Part shown: piece after piece, positions 56,801 to 64,000 of the stretch
Layout: every line of letters starts with the position of its first letter
How positions within the stretch are numbered: the first letter of the stretch is position 1
From: Bigelowiella natans CCMP2755
Taxonomy: Eukaryota > Cercozoa > Chlorarachniophyceae
Assembly (NCBI GenBank): GCA_000320545.1
Contig: ADNK01002059.1
Location: 1-64,000, forward strand
Length of the DNA stretch: 64,000 bases
Reading direction: 5' to 3'
Position numbers and translations under genes: made by a program
The notes under the pieces: model-generated
The model's database searches: none
The model's input: the letters and a program-made list of their open reading frames with translations, nothing else
Told to the model about the DNA's origin: nothing

Positions 56801-57189
56801 AAGAGGGGAACACGTGCAAACCTGATCCCAAGAGGTGCACAGCTCTTGATCAGCTTCAAACGCCAGCACCTGGAAGAAAGTTTGAGAGTTCAACAAGGAG
56901 GACAATTGGGCTATTCGTTTGTTGCTTGAAATTCATTCCAAACTTCTGGGACACAGCTCATCCCATCAAAGAGCTGCTCAAAGAAGGGGCTGAAGCGGAG
57001 TGGAAACAACAGCATCAGGATGCATTCACTGCCTTGAAGCAGCTTCTCAAAGAGTCGTCCTTGACCACACCTGAGTTTGCGGAAGTGAGCGTCAAGGCAC
57101 CCTTCACAGTGGACTCAGATGCGAGTGACGTTGCAGGAGCAGGCACATCATCGCAGGTGACAGAGGGGAAGGAGAGGTCAATCGCTTGA
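53836..57189 (+). CDS. Retrotransposon Gag - protease - reverse transcriptase polyprotein
   Basis: The frame is open from 53752 inside the LTR. I favour the ATG at 53836, which is the first beyond the LTR and in good context (A at -3, G at +4). It runs to TGA 57187-57189, about 1,117 aa. The first ~350 residues are Gag-like. Two CCCH zinc fingers follow (CLMGKCKKGKECHKKH near 54910 and CRFGDGCKCRH near 55000) instead of the usual CCHC knuckle. An aspartic protease shows VDSGSQPTS (about 55329). The reverse transcriptase at 56140-57050 has HSDAKGGHRQVP, QRMFTMVVLWGAFASNSLPVG and an HVDD box (56647-56658) in place of YVDD. The start of RNase H (VDSDASD) precedes the stop. Replication of the element through an RNA intermediate is the family role. 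Confidence 0.85.
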   Translation: MERGMNARNARRSGSADGMRSEPADGTTEEKVRPGSLESLQGQARLETRVSVPSDEVFRKLLRAGAAQEGLKMDMERETATLSDNKESRTFFFKRFEKKGITEEVWEWFPAHPEGADVAVEASESESTSANGPEVVDDRKVSQKAKALESFGGSTKAKAQSLDPAKTHAADFRRAAGDLESKVKGHVQPLGTSMEWGCNCFRASLSLAARKRTDDCFGEEPGEEPGCEERLSEAARHLCDETSESEFRRNCEDEFRRLERKNCKFVDAMSSSCVRLRGWFPGTKPDFEDQRLDFERLLKKHRFAKELQSAVSNVSFNGDCDSMVSFLRQREKMPAESFLPKAPHVQKKKWEVSSACTECLMGKCKKGKECHKKHEGKPARRFFHKKGTCRFGDGCKCRHAKELPGEKKDWKPNRGKSLGIDAGDVQHKAAKDEPNPNPAKKEKEVAWDELSLELTAVNLAELAESMSKPCEEDPTLRRRRKASVHLEGSKGVFKGKALVDSGSQPTSVHASVLQKFEKLGIPFTFAARKQRARSFNGGASETLGEAAFEVKFREAKSKASHIKVKTWATVTKATVAHDFPTGMDVQNLCSMAVHGDPDPKLRRLTVLNKETESQPCSQKGEGCIASELKLLSSELPEMWDVNKPDVSNNREAAEATSSTPPTFESLADAPDQRPHKVENGCQFITEEEAGKGVSEIMGATAFPDQAATANKDVTEDPAMVSPLDRIESEMKCGDSVMDTKEQFWHVRFTLCRFQRAFVKELSRCGGFRSEPRDVLPWLKPGVKPLRQQPHRLPPDELMTLKEAVKQLCDADVFCKVDDTDTKWASPGFPAWDKGKTMPRVVAAMQKLNDLCKLQHNVAPITEVTLTRVLNSPRNAHSDAKGGHRQVPCTIMTQRMFTMVVLWGAFASNSLPVGCKNSVQTFCEKVDEVCSELKDTATHVDDVTDTGVNHLAGCLEFTEHLSKCEEKNSKLSAKKLQVFPRKAQTLGLLKEGNTCKPDPKRCTALDQLQTPAPGRKFESSTRRTIGLFVCCLKFIPNFWDTAHPIKELLKEGAEAEWKQQHQDAFTALKQLLKESSLTTPEFAEVSVKAPFTVDSDASDVAGAGTSSQVTEGKERSIA

Positions 57190-58665
57190 TTCTCTTTCGC
57201 ATTCTCGACAGTCCAAGTGGGTTGGACCACATCGAGAAAGGAAGTGTGCACACCTTTGCGGTTGTTCGATGAGTGGGCAATGTGGCTTGGGGGCTTCCCG
57301 ATGAAGCTGAGAAAAGATTCAAGGTGTGCAATGTGGTCAGTGAAGCATGGGCAAGACAAAATGCGAGAGCCTTGGACCAGGATGAGTGCAGCTTGTGACC
57401 CCTGGATGATGGCAAAACACGAACACCGTCAGCGGGACTTGCACGTCAATCCAGACACGTTCACGTGTGAATCTGAGGAGGCCAAGACAACCAGCAAGTG
57501 CGCGGCAAGAAAGACATTGAAGACCTTGTTCCCTGACCAGCACGAAGCAGCAGGAGAGTTCCTGAAAGGATGCAAGGAGAGAAGCAAGGACAAAGACCTT
57601 GAAGTGCATCCTGCCGAGACACCAGCGGTGGAAAATGAGTGGGGATTGCCCCTCACTGAAACCACCGTTTGGGAAATCAGTGATGCAACACATGAGACCA
57701 ACTCTCCAGAGGCAAGCACCAAGACAACCGTGTCACCGGACAAAGACACCTTGAAGGAGGAGCAGCGTGGAGACTTTGCGAAGCACTTTGCGGCCTTGGA
57801 GAGTGCTGAAAGCAAAAACCACGAGTCAGCAAAGTCTCAGCATCGCATCGAAGGCGAACTGTCACACAAGATGGGATCGTTCGAAGTGGGGGGAGCGGTT
57901 CCCTTGCTGATCTGCGTTCCCAAGGAATGCACATTGCGCATGCCAGATGCCCATCACGTCGACAATTTGTCGAATCACCGCAACGCCACTGACCTGGCTG
58001 CGAGGACATTGAAGTCGCACCATTGGCCGGGACTGAACAGGGAATGCAGAACCCACGTGAAGGGGTGTCAAGTGTGCATCAGAGCCAAGACAAAGTTGAA
58101 GAAATTGCCTCACGCTCAAAACAAATGCACGTCAATGATGGATGCCATTGGCTCAGATGCCATTGGGCGTGCATCGGGCAAGAAGCACCACGTTCTTGCC
58201 TGCAGCACCTTGTCCATTGGTCACCCAGTGGCCAAAGCGACGAAGACCCTGAGTGCAAGGAAGGCAGCCGATTTCTTGCTGGACGTGGTGACGACTTGTG
58301 GTGTGCCCAAGAGGACCATTGCGGATTGGGGGACGGAGTTTGTCAATGAGATCTTTGAACACCCAGCTGACAGACTTCGTCACAGGCATGTCAAGACATC
58401 TGTGAAGAATTCACAGGGAAACAGTGACTTGGAGAGGAAGCACAGAGCACACAATGAGGGAGTGCTGTCCCAGCTGATGCAAAACGCAGGTGCGAAAGGG
58501 AATTGGGCAGACTGCCTGGAGCCCATGGTGTTTGCCATCAACACCTTGACGAACACTCGGGGATGCTCTCCGGCGATGCTTCTGTTTGGGTTCCAGCCCA
58601 AGCTGTTCCCTGACGTGGAGACAAAGCAAGTGAAGGGATCCACTGCGGAGGATCGCAAAAGATGA
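57190..58665 (+). CDS. Retrotransposon RNase H remnant and integrase core
   Basis: In the same frame as the upstream ORF, separated from it only by the TGA. The first ATG is 57217. An RNase-H-like piece (RLFDEWAMWLGG) is poorly conserved. The integrase follows: an HHCC zinc site (HH...H...HHWPGLNREC...C..C, about 57955-58080), then a D,D-E core with Asp near 58140-58168, ADWGTEF (58322-58341) and DLERKHR (from 58426). The frame ends at TGA 58663-58665, overlapping the next ATG as ATGA. Confidence 0.75.
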   Translation, partial: FSFAFSTVQVGWTTSRKEVCTPLRLFDEWAMWLGGFPMKLRKDSRCAMWSVKHGQDKMREPWTRMSAACDPWMMAKHEHRQRDLHVNPDTFTCESEEAKTTSKCAARKTLKTLFPDQHEAAGEFLKGCKERSKDKDLEVHPAETPAVENEWGLPLTETTVWEISDATHETNSPEASTKTTVSPDKDTLKEEQRGDFAKHFAALESAESKNHESAKSQHRIEGELSHKMGSFEVGGAVPLLICVPKECTLRMPDAHHVDNLSNHRNATDLAARTLKSHHWPGLNRECRTHVKGCQVCIRAKTKLKKLPHAQNKCTSMMDAIGSDAIGRASGKKHHVLACSTLSIGHPVAKATKTLSARKAADFLLDVVTTCGVPKRTIADWGTEFVNEIFEHPADRLRHRHVKTSVKNSQGNSDLERKHRAHNEGVLSQLMQNAGAKGNWADCLEPMVFAINTLTNTRGCSPAMLLFGFQPKLFPDVETKQVKGSTAEDRKR

Positions 58666-59199
58666 ACGATGCAGACGTGCGATTGCGACGCACCCAAAAC
58701 GCAAGGGTGCTGTTTGCTGCCTTGCGAGACGAAGCCAAGTTCAAGGCCAATTTCACAAGAAACGCCAGTCCAAAAACGAAGTGTGCGGACTGTGGTGTGG
58801 GGGATCAAGTGTGGCTGCACCGAGAGGACAGCAGGAAGGCCAATCCCGTCACCACCAAGCATGACCTGATGAAAACAGGTCCAGTTGCAGTTGTTTCCGT
58901 CAATGGGCGGAGCAATGCTCACCGGGTGGTGGACGAGAGGACTGGGTGCTGTGCTGCCGCACATGCGAAGTGCCTCAGTCCTCTGGGACGCTTCAGAGTG
59001 TTGCCTGAGGTGGAGGACGTGAGCTCGGATGAGGAGAGTGGTGAATCCTCACCGTCTGAGTCTTCGAGTGGTGGGGGAGAAGACGAGGACGGACCTCCCG
59101 CACTGGAGGGCTGGAGGGGAAGAGGAGCAGGAGGCCGGCTCACCACGGACCTTGCATGTCGTCTTGAGTTCTTGCGAACTCAAAAGAAAGGGGGGATGA
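58662..59199 (+). CDS. Integrase C-terminal domain in shifted frame
   Basis: ATG at 58662 overlaps the preceding stop. The product continues the integrase: VLFAALRDEAKFKANF, VGDQVWLHRED, then GPVAVVSVNGRSNAHRV, a GPY/F-like module, and an acidic Ser/Glu-rich tail. The frame stays open into the right LTR (to 59726), but that part is LTR sequence. The -1 relation to the upstream frame may be a mutation or translational coupling/frameshifting. Confidence 0.7.
59182..59196 (+). promoter_or_regulatory. Polypurine tract
   Basis: AAAAGAAAGGGGGGA three bases before the right LTR, the expected plus-strand DNA priming site. Confidence 0.75.
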
Positions 59200-60176
59200 T
59201 GCAGTCATGCATCATCCTGATGTGTGAACACACGTCGCGTCTGGTCATGGCGGACACAGCGTGGCGCGCACAGGCGCCCATTGTCATCACATTGGCGCCC
59301 ACATTGGCGCCTCTTTGGTTGCATTGGCGCCTGCATTGGCGCTTGTTTGGCGGCCCGTTGGTGAGGGGCGCTTGGGACGTGACCGGTCATCATTGCGACG
59401 AGCGGTTGTCGTTGCGGTCACCATCGTCATTGACATTGCGACAAGCGGTTGTCGCAATGGTCGTTGTCACGATGAGCGGTTGTCGCAATGGTGCGGAGGT
59501 GACAACTTGGTCACCGGAGGCGGTGACAAGTTGGTCACCAAAGGGGGCTGCGACAGGAGGAGCAAGTTTGTTGTCATCATCAACAAACAAGTCAACAGAG
59601 AGGGGACCAAACGGAGGGGATTGCCTCCGTTTGATCGACACAGAGGGAAGCGAACGGAGGGGATTGCCTCCGTTTGATCGACACAGAGGGAAGCGAACGG
59701 AGGGGATTGCCTCCGCATCAAATTGAGTCCAGGAGGCCCGATTGAGAGGGAAGTGAACGGAGGGGATTGCAGTTGGCAAACGGCAATCACACCTCCACAA
59801 TTGAACTGAACGGCGGTGGGCCGAAAGGAAGCAGAGGCAGAGATGCGAAGAGGACGAAGAGCAAGCAACGACCCCAGGGAGGTGTCGGTGCGAGGCAGGG
59901 AGAGGCAAGACAGCGTCGAGAGGGTGTTGCCCAATCGGGTGGTGTTTCAGACGGAGTTCTGGCATTCGCAATTGTTGAGACTGGGCAGGAATCACACCGG
60001 CGACGGCGCCGGTGAATGCTCAGATGATCCTGCATCCTCAGTGTCAATGGGGATTGACACTGGTGCCAATTGTTTGATGTTCAATGGTGTTCATCAAAGG
60101 TTCACATTTTCCGTTGATTGTTCCGACATTGCGCGACGTGTTGCGGGCGCAAGCGCGGCGCAGAGGGACAATTGCA
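59200..60176 (+). repeat. 3' long terminal repeat
   Basis: 977 bp, TGCAGT...TTGCA. Nearly identical to the 5' LTR over its right two thirds. It is longer mainly because it has three rather than two copies of the ~43-bp hairpin-containing unit (59610-59715). Confidence 0.9.
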
Positions 60177-60181
60177 ACACG
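60177..60181. other. Target-site duplication, right (ACACG)
   Basis: Matches 52873-52877 exactly. Confidence 0.85.
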
Positions 60182-60800
60182 TGCACCCAGAACGTGCACA
60201 TGTTCATGATTGCGTGCGTGTCAAAACACAGATGTTGCATGACACACATGAATTTAGCCACACATGTCTCCGAGAACACACGTGTTTCAGACCCGGTGCG
60301 CTCTGTGGCCTCATCAGTCACAGGGCCACAATAAACACATGTGCACTTGGTTTCTTGCCTACTCTTGTGCCCCACCCACACCCAACAAAATTTTTGAGTG
60401 CACATGCTAGCTAGCTAGCATGGATGGCCATTCACATCAACTCCACGTGCATCAGCAATGAAATGCATGCACATGTGCCATGCTAGCATGCATGCTAGCA
60501 TGGCAGTCTAACAGTGCAGAGTGCACATGTGAACCATGCATGTGCACTCATGCAACATGCTTGTGCCACACAAGACCCAACACAGCAGTGGTGATGGGTG
60601 CCATGCAAGTCAAGAGACACGTGTGCACTTGTGCACATTTGGTCTCTTGCGCCATGAGAGAGGTTGGAAGGAGACAAAGCTGTTTGAATCTTTTCATGCA
60701 CATCGTCATGTCCATATGTTCCTTCATCATGTGGAAATGACATGCAAACTACAGTTTTAATTACTTTGCGCATCAGGACGATTGATTGACAATGATCAGA
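60182..60800. other. TG/CA-rich spacer
   Basis: Rich in GCTAGCATG and TGCACATGTG palindromes. No gene seen. It ends at the stop codon of the ankyrin gene. Confidence 0.5.
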
Positions 60801-62166
60801 TCATTCTTGTGGCCTCAACCCCTCAAAGGGTGTGAGACCGTGCTTGTTAGTTAGTGAATCATCAGCTCCTTTTGAAGCAAGGTATTTTGCCAAATCTTGA
60901 TGCTCGTTTGCAAACAGATAATGAAGAGGAGTTTGACCATCATTCTGTAAAAATGGCATAATAAACAACTGGTGACTTGTTGTATTAGATGCAGTCGTAA
61001 AAATCATGATTTACGAATAAATTTTGAAACGCTAAGTATGGTTGGGAATAAAAAATTATTTGAAATACGCACGTTTTTTGCATTGATGTTTGCATCGAAG
61101 CGAAGACAATGCTTAATGATTTTCTTGCTTCCAATTTGACAAGCGATGTGCAAGATAGTATTTCCTTTCCCATCTGCTTCATCAGCTTTCATAATCCCAT
61201 TCTTGAACGCATTCTTGATCGTCGATGCTTCATTATTTACAGCTGCTTTGAAAAGGACTTCAATTTGTTTTGCTTTGCCTGTGCTATTATTCTTTTGAAT
61301 CTGAAAAAGAAGAGAAAAGAGATGATTGTTTTTTCCTTTCATGTGAACATATTATGACACAAATATTGCCTTAAAAATGAGATGAATAGTGTGGATGGTC
61401 AGTTCAGACAGGAAAAATCTTGATACTACAGAGATGATAATAATAATAATAATAAATATGTGTGCGATGTTAATATATTGGCAATATCAAAACGTTCCCT
61501 GTCTTTATATTGCTAGAAGTATGATTCTCATATAATATTTGTTCTTATGAAAATCATTATTGGTTCAGAGAAGAGACCATTTCCATCTATTCTCCATCTG
61601 CTTCTAAAATTTATTCCCCTCGATGACATCATTTATGTTATAGAGATGATTTGATATATAACTAACCTTGATTGAAGCATTGATTTTATTTAATTTCATG
61701 TCTTTTTCTTTTGATGTGCTTGATATGTCTGCAGATGCCAACTCATCATTATGACCTTCTTTTTTATCATTATCTTGACCACGTGCGGCTTTATTTTCCT
61801 CTGCAATTAATTCATTCTCACCAGTTTGCTTTGGACGTTGCTGGTGGTGGTGGTGGTCTTTGCCCTCCTTCTTTCTCTTTCCTTTCAAAATTTGCTTTCG
61901 AAGCAAATCGTTAGATATCTTCCTATTTGGGGGTTCAAGTCCCTCGTAGGGCGTGAATCCGTACTTATTAATAATTGTATCCTGTGCCCCATGTTTTTTT
62001 AGCAAAGCAGTGAGATTCCTATTATGCTTATGGCATGAGAAATGCATAGGAGTTTGGCCATCCACCTGCAGCACATAAATACATTCTCGCATCATACACT
62101 CTGTCCACCTACACATAAATACATTCTCACATGCACCCTGTATACATGCAGATAATAAAACCAGTT

Positions 62167-62202
<36 letters not shown>

Positions 62203-63099
62203 ACTTACATAGATAACACAATCTTAAATTGATAGATAAATACATGCATACGATTGTCGTCACCACACACTCATTCATTCATTAGTATGATGAGTATTTG
62301 ATTAAAGACATTATCTCATTCCCTCACACATGTATTAGAAATCATTGTTTTACATACATTTTGGCCATTTATGAAGCAGCCAGCTTTAATGCATATTTTG
62401 GCCGCTTTTGTGTCTCCAAGTTGACATGCAAGATGTAAACAGGAGTTTTTATTTTCATCGGTCATTGAGTTTGGATTATTCGTCGCATCTTGCAGCAATC
62501 GCCTGGCTTCTCCATATCGATTTTCTTTTAAAAATCGGAATAGTTCTTGTTGTCTTAGAGCAGCCCCATCTTTGCTCTCCAAACCTTGCTTCGGAATCAA
62601 CCCATTGTCATTTTTAATGCTATCCTTAGCTCCTTTTTTTATCAAATATTTTGCAAGATCGGTGCTACCATAATGGTAGAGTATGTGAAGTGGGGTGCTT
62701 TTGGTATTCTGTTGTACAAATCAATCAATTGTAGGCATAATGCCAGGAAGAAGAGGAAAGAACACAATATATACTAAGTCAAATATAGAAGAAGAATAGA
62801 TGATAAACTAACACACACTTAAAGCAATGATGATGATTTAAAGTACATCATCAGACATTTTAGATGCTGCTTAAAATACATGTAATGTCACGTACGTTCT
62901 GTGCATTGACGTTTGCGTGGTTTCGAAGACAAGTTTTAACAATCTTTTTATTTCCTAAAATTACAAGATGAAGTTGAACATAGATGATGAATCACGAGAG
63001 AAGTCCATCAATAACAACACGTTAAAATAAAGACAGCGGTCATCCTTTCCTCCCCTTAGTCCTCCTGATCACGATTCCCTTTTGATTTCCTTTATGGTG

Positions 63100-63132
<33 letters not shown>

Positions 63133-63599
63133 TTCCACTACTACTACGACTACCTGTTGTGCATGCAATATGCAAGCATGTATTTCCATCTTTATCCTTA
63201 ATATCTGCAGCTACTTCAGTATATCCGCCAGCTTTGCTGTCTTTTGCGATGACTTCAGTTATTTTACTAGCAAATATCTCAGAAACCTTCTGGAAGTGCA
63301 GCTCCCTGATAGCATTGTGTAGTTCTACCTGCATCCTCTCTGCTTCCGTCAATTTTGTTTTCTCTTCTTTCTTTTCTTCATTTTTGCCACCGTCATCTTG
63401 ATCATCTTCCTTTCTTAACAAGTTAACAACCAATTCGTTGTCTTTTCGCAAAATCATTCTATACATATCCAAGAAGGCCTCAAACGTTTCTGCGCTTGGA
63501 GCTCCGTGCTAATTAATTGATATATCAACCCACGCCGCAATGAAGTGAAATGCTATTGTCACTTCCACATCATTATTTCAATTATATATAAAAAAAAGA

Positions 63600-63633
<34 letters not shown>

Positions 63634-63745
63634 GCCCCTGCACGTATCTTTTCGGATATATTGATTATATGATATAGGGTTATTATACCATTGCATTCAT
63701 CTTTTCGAACATATTGTTCCATTCCTTCATAGACAGCTGGTGATC
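60801..63745 (-). CDS. Ankyrin-repeat protein (5' part beyond the window)
   Basis: Visible exons, minus strand 5'-3': 63745-63689, 63508-63154, 62954-62896, 62708-62358, 62065-61677 corrected to 62065-61667, 61300-61073, 60944-60801. All are GT/AG and in phase, 530 codons plus TGA. Three similar modules each contain two to three ankyrin repeats, e.g. GNTCLHIACTTGNKKIVKTC, STPLHILYHYGSTDLAKYL and DGQTPMHFSCHKHNRNLTAL. Each module ends in a (N/K)GLxPxxGLE/R phrase (GLIPKQGLE, GFTPYEGLE, GLTPFEGLR). Between modules are charged linkers, one with a His run. Whole-module duplication is evident. Ankyrin repeats mediate protein binding; no catalytic domain is visible. The first visible exon starts at an acceptor, so the N-terminus lies outside. 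Confidence 0.85.
62169..62203. repeat. (CA)n microsatellite
   Basis: CA run in an ankyrin-gene intron. Confidence 0.9.
63102..63145. repeat. (CTA)n microsatellite
   Basis: CTA/TAG run right beside an exon end of the ankyrin gene, in the intron. Confidence 0.85.
63600..63634. repeat. (AT)n microsatellite
   Basis: AT run in the intron between the first two visible ankyrin-gene exons. Confidence 0.85.
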
Positions 63746-63779
63746 CTTACAGAGGAGGAGTAGCATCGAGAAGCATTAT

Positions 63780-63830
63780 GAAGAAGAAGAAGAAGAAGAA
63801 GAAGAAGAAGAGAAAGAGGAGGAGGAGGAA
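63780..63830. repeat. (GAA)n / GGA-rich purine tract
   Basis: Polypurine tract immediately upstream of the first visible ankyrin exon. On the gene's strand it forms the pyrimidine-rich stretch before the acceptor. Confidence 0.85.
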
Positions 63831-64000
63831 GATGATCAAGCACCAGCAAAAATCCAACACGTTGAAATAATATATTGGCGTTTGATTATACACAACAAAC
63901 AGAAGACAATGAAAAACATCATCATCTACTACATACACTACAGCGGTCGGTAAGTACATGAATGATGACTCTTACGCAATGAAAGGATGACGATTATAAA

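Larger units (their letters stand above)
52878..60176 (+). mobile_element. Full-length LTR retrotransposon, Ty3/gypsy-like, 7.3 kb
   Basis: Two direct LTRs (52878-53810 and 59200-60176) start TG and end CA and are flanked by ACACG duplications. The internal region reads gag (CCCH fingers) - protease - reverse transcriptase - RNase H - integrase, the Ty3/gypsy order. Just inside the left LTR, TGGCAGCGGCGAAGC is a possible tRNA primer-binding site. Just before the right LTR, AAAAGAAAGGGGGGA is the polypurine tract. The coding region is split by an in-frame TGA (57187-57189) and a -1 frame change at 58662-58665. This copy is therefore either defective or uses recoding. Confidence 0.92.

Noticed and set aside
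60094-60414. ORFs crossing the right LTR boundary
   Set aside because: They run from LTR into spacer DNA and have no domain.
61925-61950. tRNA T-arm-like GGGGTTCAAGTCCC
   Set aside because: It lies inside an ankyrin exon in the conserved GLE phrase; no acceptor stem or anticodon arm fits around it.

Overview
This is nuclear DNA of a eukaryote, most likely a unicellular protist. The genes are cut by many short GT-AG introns (57-437 bp in the models here). Microsatellites are everywhere, exons can be as short as 15-50 bp, and there is no bacterial operon structure. I cannot name the species. A chlorarachniophyte-like or other intron-rich alga would fit, but that is only a guess from style. I built gene models by hand, joining exons through GT/AG sites and checking that reading phase is kept. 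The best ones close exactly, for example a 23-exon gene of exactly 1,081 codons.

Layout. 1-5.9 kb: TG/CA-rich, repeat-filled DNA with no supportable gene. 6.3-10.4 kb (+): a seven-exon gene joining an N-terminal acylation motif, a CHAT caspase-like protease, a STAND-type P-loop NTPase and six cold-shock-like OB repeats. 10.6-17.8 kb: TG/CA-rich DNA with a broken polycystin-like membrane protein (-), a broken TPR-array gene (+) and a dispersed zinc-knuckle repeat. 17.8-21.8 kb (-): an uncharacterised Ser/Pro-rich gene. 23.5-27.5 kb (+): a family-16-like methyltransferase built from tiny exons. 28-31 kb: TG/CA-rich spacer. 31.1-39.8 kb (-): Enhancer of zeste (PRC2 H3K27 methyltransferase). 40.3-41.2 kb (+): a mitochondrial NIPSNAP. 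41.2-44.4 kb: spacer with a 110-aa intronless gene and a dispersed coding-like repeat. 44.8-46.1 kb (-): a helical protein. 46.9-47.9 kb (+): an EF-hand protein. 48-50.3 kb: spacer with a tandem repeat array. 50.6-51.4 kb (+): an SR/YSPP-rich protein. 51.9-60.8 kb: spacer holding a complete LTR retrotransposon with target-site duplication. 60.8-63.7 kb (-): an ankyrin-repeat gene running off the window.

Two patterns stand out. First, multi-exon genes sit in AT-richer blocks, usually as divergent pairs, while TG/CA-rich blocks packed with decayed elements lie between their 3' ends. Second, the CHAT-STAND-cold-shock protein looks like a membrane-tethered nucleic-acid-sensing protease of the kind used in cell-death or immune signalling. 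It is the best candidate here for an undescribed system.
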